A stretch of 64,000 nt of DNA, from contig UWYS01000018.1 in assembly GCA_900291925.1 (NCBI GenBank), forward strand, positions 1 to 64,000, given 5' to 3'. The notes under the pieces were generated by a model. That model was given only the letters and a program-made list of their open reading frames with translations. It was not told the origin of the DNA and did not search any database. The DNA comes from Thecaphora thlaspeos (lineage: Eukaryota > Basidiomycota > Ustilaginomycetes > Urocystidales > Glomosporiaceae). Below are positions 10,505-21,539 of the stretch, piece after piece. The position numbers and the translations under genes were made by a program. The first letter of the stretch is position 1, and every line of letters begins with the position of its first letter.

Positions 10505-13500
10505 AGGCGACGGGTCCGTCAGAAGAGCCCCGCGAAGAAAGAGGCGACGGGATACGACGGGACTTACCTGGATCTGCCGGTCGTCGCTCTTGCTGATCCT
10601 GCTGTCGTCGCAATACCACCAATCGCCGTGGTCGCGAATCGTCGCCGTGTCTGTCATACGTTCCAGCGGGCGTGCAGCGAAGCAAAAAAAATAAAATAAA
10701 AAAGGGTCGTGGTCAGCCGACTGGCGTGGTCTATCCCCCTCTCTCCCTCTCTCTTCGCAACGTGGATGCGGGGGTCGGGACTCACAGTGTCCCGTGTTCA
10801 AGCTGCCAAAGTGGTGCGTTACGCCGTACAGATCGTACAGGTAGGGCGGCTGCTGGCTTGCGCTGACGGGTGTCCCCTTGCCCATCACGCCTGGGGGCAG
10901 CGGCGGCGGCATGTAGTTGGTCAAATCCAGCCCGCTCGTCGGAAAGGTGACGGTGGTGTCGATCTTGTCGGTAAAGGGGCCCTTGAAGCTGAAGCGCTTG
11001 AGGTGGATCAGCAGCACCTGCGGGAGGCGCGAGATCGAGAGGCGCTTCGACGCCTTACGCGGTTTCTTGCACCGCGGACAGTTCCACGCATCAGCCTTGT
11101 CCAGGATCTCCTCGCGGACAAAGGCGTCCAGGCACTGCTGTAGCGTCGCTTTCGAAACGTTGCGGCCCGAGGGGATGGGGAGAGAGAGGTACATGAAGGC
11201 GTTGTACGTCGTCGACGTCTGTGCAGTCGCAGAGGGCAGTCAGGAGACGAGGGTGAAGGCGAGGGGGTCAGGGGAGGCATCCGTCAGCTCTGCGCCCGTC
11301 TCTGCCCGTCGATCCCTCGCACGGCCGGTCGCTCGCTGCTCACCTTGCCGCACGTCAGGCACGTCATCTTGTTCCTGAATTGGCCCTGAAACCAGTCGAC
11401 AATCAGGCTGTCGTTGCGCATCCGATAGATGCCCCATTCCTTGACGCTCGCCACTTGCTGCGGCAGCGTCTCGAGCTCCGTCTCGCGCTCCGGCGTCATC
11501 TCGATCGGCGGCGGCTTATGTACGACGTAGTTGAGGTCCTCGTGCAGGCCGTCGAGCAGAAACGCGAGGAACTCCTGACTGTCGTGCTGGTCGCAGCCGC
11601 GGAAGGCCGGGGCGAAGCGCGCGATGGCCTCGCGGAACGTCACGGGAGAGACGAACGTGTACTGTTCTGACCACATCACCCGGACCAGCTGGGCGAACGC
11701 CTCGGCCAGAGCGCCCTGCGTCCCGAGCGGGTTGACCTTGTTGATGGCGCGTTTGTACGAGCCATCTGTCGGCGCGGGGCATGGCAGACCGGTGGAGGGG
11801 AAAGGAGAGGAAACGTCGGGGAGGTCAGCAAGCACATCGTCTGATTGAATGTCCCCGCCATCGCATGGCGGTGACGCCGGGGGCTGGGCTTGGACTATTC
11901 ACTCACCGAGCAGGAAGCGCGCTAGCGGGATCGTCGCGCTGAGGCACTGGAGCGTTGAGTTCATGTAGCATGAGTTGCCGAGGTTCTTGAGTCCCGTCAG
12001 GCCGATGCGGACGTCCTCGGCCGACCTGCCGCCGCCGCCGCTGCCGTTGGACGTCGTTACGCCGCTGTACATCCGCGATGGCGCAGGCTGGTACCCGGCG
12101 TACCCCAAAGCTGCGGCAGACGCCGGGGCTGCTGATGCCGGCACGAGTGATGTCTGCGAGTTCGAGATCGAGATCGAAGCGGCCTTCGACGATCGCCCGG
12201 ACGACGCCGACGCCGAAGGCCCTGCAGAGGAGGCGGCGGCCGGTGGAGGCTGCGGCGTCGACATCCCGAAAGGCTGTCCGTTCTGCCGCAGCTGCGGATA
12301 GTCAAACGTGCTCGACGAGTTGGTCCGCGGGAGGCCCTGCTGGCGGTCGGCGGGCGCGCCGCTGAAGTAGTCGCCGGGCCGCGTGGCCGCAGCGGGCGGG
12401 AAGGAAGGTGCGCCGGCGGCCAACGACGCCCCCACACCGACGCCTGGAGACTGGTAGGTCGGCGGCGGAATCGAGGGCGGAGCAAAGGAGCCGGGCGTGC
12501 CTGCCGAGCCGTAGCCTGGCATCGCGCCGAACGACGTAATCGAGCTCGAGCTCCCGGTCGAGCCCGGGTGGACACCGCCTGACTTGCGTGCGGCAGACGA
12601 CGAGGCGCCTTGCAACGGTGGGGAGGCGACGCTGTCCGGCAGGATCTGCTGCTGCCGCCGCGTCCGCTTGAGCTCCTGCTGGGCCAGCTGCTCGGCCGTG
12701 GCGGTGCGCGAGTTGGGCTGGTCGGCGGTGGGGAAGCGGGTGCCGGCCTCGAAAGAGATGCTCGTCCGTCGACCGACTCCCGTGCCCGTCCCTGCCGCAC
12801 CGCCGCCGGGCGCGGGCCGCTCTCGGATGACGCCCTTTTCGCCGAGCGCCTTGTGCCACGACTCGAGGCCGCCGACGAGCAGCACGGGCTGGTGCTTGAG
12901 CACCTTGCGGAACTCGGTCTCGTAGATGGCCTTGATGACGACCTCCATGCGCGCCCGCGCGCCCGCCTCGGCGGCCGCGTTCTGCGGGGCGATCGGGGGT
13001 CCGCCCGGCGCCGGCCGCTTCAGCGATCGGAGGTTGTTGTCGTACAGGACGACGAGGTCGGCCTCGCTGCGGGCGGCAAAGGCGGCCTGCTCGTCCTCCG
13101 GCGACAGCAGCAGCTTGTCCTCGAGGTCGGCCGAGTTCATGCCGTCCCGCAGGATGATGGGCTCGATGCACACGCCCCGGCCGCCCCTGATCCGGCACGT
13201 CTCCCACTCCTGCCTGCTGCGGATGTCGAGCAGTAGCACGTCCATGCCGCGCCGCTTGCCAATCTTCTTGTTCCCGTCGGCGTCGGCAAACTCCTCGAAG
13301 CCGGGGTAGAGGAAGCCGAAGAGATCCTGCACGGTGATGTGGTTGGTCAGGGGCGCGCTAGGCTTGGGGTCGACGATGAGCGAGGCTGCCGCTGCGCCTG
13401 CCGCTCCCGATCCACCTCCGACGCCGCGAGTCTCGTGGCCCGTCCCATTTGCCGTCGCAGGCAGCGGTGCCGGTGCCGGTGCCGGTGCCGGCGACCTGCT

Positions 13501-15191
13501 GCCAGGCTGCTGCCAGGCTGCGCCTGCCCCTGGACGGAGGGAGGCGGGCGGAGAGGCGACGCTGCCGCGCTGCTTAAACTGCAGGCTCATGCGCGCAGGG
13601 TTTGGCATGCCGTCGTAGTGCTGCCGCCGCGATGCTGACGACGAGCCGGGGCCGACGCTGTAGGCTGGGTCCTCGTGCATCGGTGACGACGATGAAGCGA
13701 CCGAGAAAGGCTCGGGAACGGCTCGGGCGATGGCAAACTCGCGCGCGACGTCACCGCCCGTAGGCCCCACCGGCGGGTCCGGAAGCATCGGGGCTTGCGG
13801 GAAGACGCCGTGTCCGCTTCCGTCGCCATCGCTGCTACCGCCATCGTCTTCTGCGCCCGGCCCTGGAGCGCCGTTGACCCGCTCGAAGGTGTCGAGCGTC
13901 GGGTAGGAGCTCTCAAACTCGGATGCAGAGGGGAGGTGGGGGAAGTGTGGTGCCGGCTGCACGTCATCGTCCTGCTGCTGCTGCTGCCCGTCGCTGCGGG
14001 AGGAAGACGGGGCTGGGTTGAACGGCTGGTAGTGCCGGAGGGCGTTGTTGACGGCGTGCATCGAGAAGCTGTCGTCGTGCGGCAACGTGGGCGAGGCCAT
14101 CCCGTCGCGTGCGACCGGCGGCTCCGGCGCATCGCCGTGATGGTCATCGTGGTCGCGGTCCTCTCTCTCTGCGAGGGCCTCGTGGTGCGTGGCAAGGTCG
14201 CCGCTGCGTAAAGGTTTCCCGGCCCCGTCCATCCCGCCAACCCCACCGTCCGAGAGGGAGCTGGACCGCTTGCGTCCATCGGCGATCCCGCCATCGACAC
14301 CGGCTCCACGCAGCGCCTGCAACCTCTCGGCGAGCGACGCGCTCATACGCTGCGAGTGCGCCCCACCGTGGCGCGATCCCGATGCGTCGCTGCGACCGAT
14401 CGTCGGTGCATCGGTCCCGCCGCCTTGTTCCCGCTCGGCGGCGTCGAGGCCACCATCCTGCGTCGGCGACGCTGTAGGCAGGCTGACGGCGGGAGCGCCG
14501 TCGCCTTCGCCTCTTGACGAGATCCGGCCGTAGGCGGCCTCGCCGGACTGCGCTCGCTCCATCGCCTTGGCCCGGCTCTCTTGCTCCTTGACCTGTGCTT
14601 CCCGCTGCTGGAGCGCATTCTTCTCTTCGCGGTTTCGCAGCTGCTCTTCGACGCGCTGCGTGCGCTCGACGAAGACGGGAACTTGCTGTACGCGGGCGGC
14701 GTGGGGGAAGGTGGGTGGGTCAGAGGCTCTCTGTCAGCGCTCATGGACCGAGGGGAGCATGTGAGAGGAGCAGCATCCGCCGACTCGTCGTATCGCCCGC
14801 ATCAGCCGGGGCAGAGAGAGAGGGAGACAAAGAGGCGCAGCAGGCTGCTGTCACTCACCTGGATCAGCTCGTTGTATGCCTGGTAGACGGGCCCCCGGCC
14901 CTTCTGAATCTTTGGCCAGTCGTCGTGCTTTGAGATGAAGGATGCGACGCCGGCCGCCTTGAGGTAGTTGACAAAGGCGACCTCGAGCTGCCCCTGTGCG
15001 TCTGCGGCCTGTGCCTTTTCGAGCAGCGCATTGGCGCCTCCAATGTAGGAGCGGACGGAGAAGTTGGAGTCGAGCTTGGGGGCCGCCTGCTTTCGCAGGT
15101 TGATCGGGTGGTTGGGCGAGAGGAAGCTGGAGCCGGCAGAAGCGGCGACCCCTTTTGCGCCATTGGCGGCTGAGGCTGCGGCGGCGGGCAT
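10412..15191 (-). CDS. DOA4: Ubiquitin carboxyl-terminal hydrolase, Doa4/Ubp5 type
   Basis: Six exons: 15191-14859, 14685-11907, 11765-11344, 11218-10786, 10650-10568 and 10459-10412. All junctions are GT...AG and in frame, giving about 1,365 aa. Order of parts: USP8-dimerisation/MIT-like helices (residues ~30-110); a charged coiled coil (to ~160); a long disordered Ser/Pro/Gly region; a rhodanese-like domain (~560-720, LLLDIRSRQEW...LLVGGLESW); then the peptidase. The cysteine box is GLKNLGNSCYMNSTLQCL (Cys ~1,017) and a CxxC...CxxC finger follows (MTCLTCGK, NCPRCKK). The histidine box spans exons 4-5 (NTGHY|TATIRDHGDWW). The last exon supplies the usual closing strand (SPYVLWFRRR). In yeast, Doa4 recovers ubiquitin from endosomal cargo at ESCRT-III. 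The rhodanese loop has YDNN where an active enzyme carries Cys, so that domain is probably a binding module. ATG 15,191 is the first in-frame ATG. Confidence 0.93.
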
Positions 15192-15802
15192 CTTTGCCGT
15201 CGTCGGAAGCGTGTCGAGCGAGGTGGGCGAGGTGGACGATGGTGGAGGAGGGGACGGTGAAGGGCCCGACGACGAGGTGGCGTTGTCGGGCGTCTCGACT
15301 CGCCGCGCTCCGCCGCCGTGCGCTTGGCGCTTACGGCCGGGAAAAATGCAAGCAGCCAAGCTGGCGCGCGATGCGGTGCATGGGCCCGAGCTTGGGCTGT
15401 GACGTGGCGAAAGCAGCGGCCGGCGGCGCCTCTTTTTTCTCGATTTTAAGTCGTTATTCTTCGTCCTCTTTTCTTTTCACTTGCACCCTCCCCTCGTCTG
15501 GTCGTCGTCGTCGTCGTCGTCGTCGACGGCGGTCGCACCGCAGCGTCGTCCATTCCCCGCTGCATCCACGCTCACGCTCGCAACTAGCCACGCAGCTTCC
15601 TCGAGGCGAGACGGCGGTTCGTCTGAATGTAAGGGCCCTGACTGTTTGGCCGGCTGGCTGTACGGACTGTCTTTTGCCTTCACAATGATGATCCACCACA
15701 GCATCTCGTCCCTGCACGACGTACAAGTGCTGCTGGTCTGGCAGTCTGTCCGTGCATCGACGGCCCCAGTGTCTGCGCGGGCCTGCCCTGCTGTGTCCTT
15801 CT
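15192..15802. other. Intergenic region upstream of DOA4
   Basis: About 610 bases between the DOA4 start and the ARP2 stop. It contains a (CGT)n microsatellite at about 15,502-15,525 and C/T-rich promoter-like sequence on the minus strand. No gene is visible. Confidence 0.6.
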
Positions 15803-17488
15803 CTAGGCTTGTCGTCCCAGCCTCTCGAGGCACTCTTTGCCCTGCTCGTACCATTCGGCGCGCGAGATCCAGAAGCTGTCGCGGCTCTTCATGATGTCGG
15901 CCAGTACGGCGCCGCCCAGGAAGACCATGTGCTTCCTGCGTGGCGGATCCTCGATCCGGATTTTAAAGTTCTGCGCAGTCCAATGGGGTGGGCCAGGGTC
16001 CGAAGAGATCCAGGACGACATCGTCCGACTGTCAGTGTCACTGGTGCGCATTTCGCCTGCTCTCCCCTCTGAGCGACGCGCAACGGAACGCACCTTTAGC
16101 CTCGATCCGTCTGCGTTGAGTACGCGGCTGAGGTAGAGCTGCTTCATCTCCTTTTCCAGGCGCGAGGGTAGGCCCGGGTACATGGAGCTGCCTCCGCTCA
16201 GGACAATGTGCTTGTACAGCTCGGCGCGCGTGTCGACGGCGGCCGACTGGATCGTGTTGAACAGCAGCTCCGCCACGCCCGGCTGCTCGACGTCGACCAG
16301 GTGCGGCTGGAACATGCACTCGGGCGCCTCGAACCGCTCCGATCCCACCTTGATCACCCGTCCGTCCGGCAAGGTGTACGACTCGACCAGCGTCGTCGTC
16401 TCCTCCGAGAGCTTCTTGTCCAGGTCCAGGTCGTAGCTGCCGAGGGGTGAGTGGCGGCAGGGTCGGGGTGGGGCAAAGGCAAACGAGCGTAATGCGGTCG
16501 TCAACTTGTTCCGCGCGGGTCCGGTATCACACCTCAAGGGCGGCAGCCTCGGTTCGGCTCCGCCCGGCCCGCCACCGCCTGGCTTGCTCACCTCATGTAG
16601 CAGAGCTTCTCCTTGATCTGCCTGACCGTCTCAAAGTCGGCGGTGCGGTTGAAGGCGTATCCGCGGAGGAGTAGGAGCTTGATGAGGTAGCACGTCACGT
16701 CCCTTCCGGCGACGTCGAGCCGCTTTGTGAGGTGTGGAAGGGCAAAGCCTTCGTAGACGGGGACGACGTGGGTGACGCCGTCGCCCGAGTCGACGACGAC
16801 GCCCGTCTGGAGTCCCTGGGCGTAGAGGGTGAGGACGGCCTGGATGGCAATGTAGACGCCGTCGAAGCCGTACTCTTCAAACATGATCTGGCACATTTCC
16901 TCGCGGTTGCGCTTGGGGTTCATGGGCGGCTCGGTGAGGAGGATCTTGCGCCGCTGCGGGTCGATGCGGAGCTTTTCGTCGAACGTGTAGTTCCAGACTG
17001 TGCGGGCGGCGGCGGTGGAGGGAGGCACACAAGAGGTAAGCGGAGGGAGAGACGGGGGACGAGCGAAGAGTCGGGTCAGTGAGCGGCGGCCATTGCAGCG
17101 GAACAGGTAGCAGCGCCTATCGAGGCGAGGGAAGCGCACCGTGTCGCATGTCGCCAAAGTCCTTTACGATGCCATGTTCCATGGGCTGTGTGATTTGGAG
17201 GTAGTTGCGGAGCTCCTCTGCCTCTGTGCCGACCATGATGTCCTTGATCTGTGTGCCGGTGTTGCTGGCGAGGGCGTCGCGCTCCTCTGTGCGCAGGATG
17301 GGTCGACCTACGATCGAGGGGAAGACGAACTCGGGGAAGTTGGAGCCAGCATAGCCGACCTTGACGAACTGCGGGCGGGGAGAGGCAAGAAGGTTGGTCA
17401 GCGGTATGGAACAACGAGGATGCGCGCTCGCCACGAGGGTCAAACGTACGCCGGTGCCATTGTCGACGACGACGGGTCTGTCGGCCAT
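15803..17488 (-). CDS. ARP2: Actin-related protein 2 (Arp2/3 complex subunit)
   Basis: Five exons: 17488-17450, 17368-17140, 16997-16592, 16436-16094 and 15970-15803, all with GT...AG borders and in frame. They total 394 aa, the size usual for Arp2. The 13-residue first exon gives [13 protein letters not shown] and exon 2 continues [13 protein letters not shown], the Arp2 signature of the first phosphate loop. The second phosphate loop is [30 protein letters not shown] and the C-terminal [17 protein letters not shown] block are also diagnostic. With Arp3 and five ARPC subunits it nucleates branched actin at endocytic sites, binding ATP in the cleft between the lobes. It shares a ~460-bp divergent promoter with COG3. 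Confidence 0.97.
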
Positions 17489-17880
17489 GGTGCTGTGAGA
17501 TGTGGCGAGGAGGGAGGCGATGTAGTCTAGGCGCCAACTGGGGCTGCGCGCGTGGTAGGGTGGACGAGAGGCGAGTGTATGGGCGGATGGGTGACGATGG
17601 GGCAATGAAGAGAGGAAAGTGGAGCGAAGGGTGGAGGCGGGATGAATCACGTGCGGGCCATCGCCCTCGGCCGGCGTCGGTTGGCACGGGCCACCTGACG
17701 CCGCCGCTGCGCTCGCGTGGGGCCCGTGCGCGCTCCACTGTGGTTCAGCCAGCGGAGCGGCGCGGCGCACGTCCCTTGGTTCCGCCAACTTTCTTCTCGA
17801 CCCTGATGCCTCGCCCGCGTCCCCTCCTCCTCCCGACCCAGCCATTCACCTCATCGGCTCCACCTCTTCTCGCCCGCCCA

Positions 17881-17916
17881 GCATCGCTCAGCATCGCTCA
17901 GCATCGCTCAGCATCG
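17881..17916. repeat. 10-bp tandem repeat in the ARP2/COG3 promoter
   Basis: GCATCGCTCA is repeated three times perfectly and then begins a fourth copy, about 33 bp upstream of the COG3 ATG. It could be a leader repeat or a site array. No function can be assigned from sequence. Confidence 0.7.
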
Positions 17917-17948
17917 GCCCGCCGACGGGCAGCACGTCCATCGACAGC

Positions 17949-19631
17949 ATGCCCTCCACCTCTTCCTACCGCTCGTCTCCCCGAGCTCAACATCCGTCGC
18001 AGCGGCCCGCCTCGATCCAGCTCGACCACTGGTCCAACAGCAAAGCCTCGCTCTCCACATCGCAGCGCACCTCGGTCAACCGCCTCGCAGACTGGCTCCA
18101 TCGCAACTCGCCAGAGTACAAGGTGTCTCTCGCAGCGCATACAGCAGTCGATCTCCCGCCCTCGCTCCCAGAGACGACTGCAGCGGCGGCAGCGGCGGCC
18201 ACGGTCAAGCCGGTAGACGACGGCCAGACACAGGGACGCGTGTACACAGCTTCCTCCTCGGCCGCCATCGATGCGACTGCATCCTCCGGCACGCCATCGC
18301 TCCCCGACGCCTCGGCCCCTTTGAGCTCGGCACAGGACTTTCTCGCCTGGTTCACCACCCTCAGCCACTCGATCACCTCGGCCACCCAGACCTCGCACCA
18401 ACTCGCCCTCTCTTCCCTCTCCTCGACCACCGCGACGGCGCGCTCCCTACTCTCCCAGCTGGAACGCTGCCAGATCCACGTCTCGGAGCTGCGCGCGGGA
18501 GCGGCATTCGTCCAAGACTCTTCCAAGGACCTGCGCGACGAAGCACAGACCCTGCTCGACTCGCAGCTCCACCTCGACCGCCTGTCGGACGACGTCTTGG
18601 CGCGACTCTCGTTCTTCACGCTGCTACCTTACGCCACGGCACTCCTCAGCTCGCCGGACGCATCCGTGGTGCATTCGAACGAGTTCCTCGAGCTGCTCGA
18701 CCAGCTCGAGTTGGCGCTCGTCTTCCTCCGACAGCCACCGGCGAGCGGCTACCGCGACGCCGCACTCTACCGGATGAGGTACGCCCAGTGCGTCACGCGC
18801 GGGGCGACGCTCGCAAAGATGGCCGTATGTCGCACCTTCAAGGACGGCGGCGAGGAGATGGCGGCGCGCCTCAAGGCCATCGAGCAGAGAGAGAAGCGAG
18901 GCGTCACTGTCGACGCCAGGGAAGAGGGCAAGGGCAAGGGGAAAGCCATTCAAGGCACCGGCCTCTTTTCGTCGGCTCTAGTCAACGACCTGGCCACGGT
19001 GCTCTTTGACCCTTCTTCGGCGTCGTTGCTCGTGACGAAGCTGCGTCCGCTGATACACGAGCTGGAGAGGCGTGCCTTTCCACATCTCGGCGCCACCTCG
19101 ACGCAAGACGACGGACAAGACTCGACACCGCCGACGACGGGCGCGGAAGGGTACAACAACGCGCCGGAGTTTGAGTCGCTGCTCGACGAATGCAAGGTCG
19201 CCTGGTCGACGGCACGACGACCGATCCTCTCGAGGCTGGTCGGGGCCATTGTGGTCGACATCGAGGCTTCACCTTCCTCGCGCTCCTCTTCCTCCTCCCC
19301 AGCGACAGCGGCAGCGGCAGGAGATGGTACGATCGAGCGGGACACGCGCGCTGCAGAGGCGATCGACTGGTTCGAGACGCGAGAACGCCATGCATATCGA
19401 GGGCTGTTCGTTGCGTTGCCTGCTGCGCAACCTTCATCGACAATCCAGAACGAAAACGACAGAGAGAATGAGAGCTCGGACGACACGACGTTCAAGACGC
19501 ACATCTCACCTTTCGTAGAGACGTTACAGAGTCGTCTCGTGAAAAAGGTCGGGGGCGGTGACGAAGGTGGAGCGACACATCGAGGTGCATCGATATTCTC
19601 GTTTCCTTTTAGAGGGTTCTCTTCGACGTAG
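17949..19631 (+). CDS. COG3: Conserved oligomeric Golgi complex subunit 3 (Sec34), apparently 3'-truncated
   Basis: A single exon of 560 aa. After a Ser/Thr-rich N-terminus, residues ~110-300 match the Sec34/COG3 family pattern. The helices run LLSQLERCQIHVSEL, DLRDEAQTLLDSQLHLDRLSD, LARLSFFTLL, SNEFLELLDQLELALVFL and YRMRYAQCVTRGATLAK. COG3 belongs to lobe A of the COG tether, which captures retrograde vesicles at the Golgi. Family members are normally about 800 aa or more. Here the homology stops near the SPFVETLQSRLVKKV segment and a Gly/Phe-rich stretch ends the frame at TAG 19,629. The missing C-terminal half is not recognisable in the 700 bp that follow, before the CpG-depleted repeat block. 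This could be a truncated duplicate, a rearranged gene, or unusual splicing I cannot see. Confidence 0.8.
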   Translation: MPSTSSYRSSPRAQHPSQRPASIQLDHWSNSKASLSTSQRTSVNRLADWLHRNSPEYKVSLAAHTAVDLPPSLPETTAAAAAAATVKPVDDGQTQGRVYTASSSAAIDATASSGTPSLPDASAPLSSAQDFLAWFTTLSHSITSATQTSHQLALSSLSSTTATARSLLSQLERCQIHVSELRAGAAFVQDSSKDLRDEAQTLLDSQLHLDRLSDDVLARLSFFTLLPYATALLSSPDASVVHSNEFLELLDQLELALVFLRQPPASGYRDAALYRMRYAQCVTRGATLAKMAVCRTFKDGGEEMAARLKAIEQREKRGVTVDAREEGKGKGKAIQGTGLFSSALVNDLATVLFDPSSASLLVTKLRPLIHELERRAFPHLGATSTQDDGQDSTPPTTGAEGYNNAPEFESLLDECKVAWSTARRPILSRLVGAIVVDIEASPSSRSSSSSPATAAAAGDGTIERDTRAAEAIDWFETRERHAYRGLFVALPAAQPSSTIQNENDRENESSDDTTFKTHISPFVETLQSRLVKKVGGGDEGGATHRGASIFSFPFRGFSST

Positions 19632-20340
19632 ATGGCTGCGGCTGAGGTCGTCGTTTTTCTGTTGGACCAGCTGCATCGGAGCGTTTTCCGTTCCCGCATT
19701 GTCCCTCTAGCGATGGCGGTATTCATGTCGTTACGACGTGTTGCCTCACCCCTGCTCAAAGAGGAATGGCAAGGATCGTCAGGCAGATCATCTCGAGCAC
19801 ATCCACGGAGACCCAGTTCGTATGGACGTCGGACGAATGCAGCCAGGGCGTCGATACATATGGTGGGATGGAGGAGACAAGTCAATCTGAACGCGAGATC
19901 CAGAGACGGAAGTGAAGAATACGATACGATGAAAGATGGAGAGATGCGTGCTGAAGGTCAGGAGGGACGAGAAAGACAACATGTAGCGACGGGATCAGGC
20001 CTTTGCAGCCAGGGAACAGATACCAACGCAATCAGAGAGTTTTGGACCGGCTGTCGTGTCGAGTCGGGCTGGCTAGTCGGGCCACAGAGTTGAGCCAGGA
20101 GAGAGAGAGATGGTGGGAGAGAAGAGAGAGAGAGAGAGCGAGAGAGAGCGAGGCAATAAAAGGAGGGTGCGCGTGTGCCGGTGCGCGCATGTCGGCCGTC
20201 CTACGTCTATCGGCCAAGATACAGGCAAGGCTCGTCCCCCATCAGAATTGACACGATCGGGCCGCCGGGGCGACGTACCTCTGCCCCATTTAAGCGCGTG
20301 CTCGGGCCAGATTTCAAACGATTAGGATCGGGACACAAAG
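19632..20340. other. Transition from genic DNA to repeat block A
   Basis: No gene is recognised. The sequence becomes purine-rich (GAGAGA run at about 20,098-20,150) and then loses GC over ~200 bp. From about 20,340 onward CpG becomes rare. Confidence 0.6.
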
Positions 20341-20859
20341 GTGAGCCCGATGCGCCCTGGGGCCAAAACATAAATTAAAAATAGATCGGGCCATACTGAC
20401 AACCAGAGGCGATGTGGCCAGGGCCCGATTTTGTCAAAGTCAGGCAAGTTTGGAACCAAATTCCCTCCCCAATTTTTGAGATTTTGGCTTGGGTTCTGCC
20501 TGACTCCAATTAAATGCATATCCCTAAATTGGCGCATTTAATTGGGCCAAATTGGGTGGAATTAGCAACCTGTCCTTGCACCTTTTACAAAGCCCTGAAT
20601 TTTCATTAAAAAGGATTGGGCAAATGAGCAGTGCCACAACACAACAGGTGCTTGCTCTTGATTGGGGGTGTGCCCAATCACTTACCAAACATGGGCCATT
20701 TAGGAGGAATGCTAATCCAGATTGTATGTGTGATATTGACTCAAATGGGCTGTTCTGGAGGTGTATGCATGATATTGGCAAGGCTACCTGAGCTCCAGCT
20801 GACATATGCTCATCCCCATCTTTGAAAACCGCAGCAGATGTGGTGTTGCACTGCTGGCA

Positions 20860-21290
20860 CCTGCCATGTCTTGCACATATTAACAAGCAGCAGACAAGCT
20901 GCATCCACCACACTGCATGACACATCTTGCCCAAATAAACACAAAAAAATCAAACTGCATCACACAACAGAGATGCAACACATCTTGTCCAAATAAACAT
21001 GCTGAGGGAAGGGTTGCATCTTAAAAGCTGCATGATGTATCTTGCCCAAGTAATCAAAAAAAATCCTGTCACATTGCAGCCACATAATGCATCTCACCCA
21101 GGTACAGCTGCTGGATGGCAAAATGCATCCTCCTTCCACATGACACATCACCCTGGGTAAAAAGAAAAAGCAAACCACATAGCACTGTGGCTGATAGGCA
21201 CATCTTGCCCAAGTAATCAGGCAAAAAGCAAGTTGTGTCAGGCTATGGCCTTGTGAAGCATCTCACCCAAATAAAGATGCAGGCAGGCAG
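20860..21290 (-). repeat. Degenerate ~57-bp tandem array, left arm (minus orientation)
   Basis: At least eight copies of a block reading, on the minus strand, TTTACTTGGGCAAGATGTGT-like recur near 20,862, 20,920, 20,977, 21,034, 21,087, 21,140, 21,196 and 21,254, a spacing of 53-58 bp. The conserved block is about 22 bp and the intervals vary. It is the inverted counterpart of the array at 22,445-23,530. Confidence 0.75.
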
Positions 21291-21539
21291 CAAGTTGCAT
21301 TGTCTGTGAATGCACCACATCTGCATCAAGGGTAAGGGCCCTTTTGCATGGTTGCATCACTCATGTGGCCCAATTTGGCAACCCTGCATTGGCTGCAAGC
21401 ACACATTGCCCTCAGCTCTACAATTTGGCAGTAAGACTCACCTGTTTAGCCTGATTCAATTTTCTCAAAATTGGGGATGAGCTTTTGTTGCCCCTGTCTG
21501 GCCTGCCCCAAAGAGCCTAGGATTGGAGATGGGAACACA

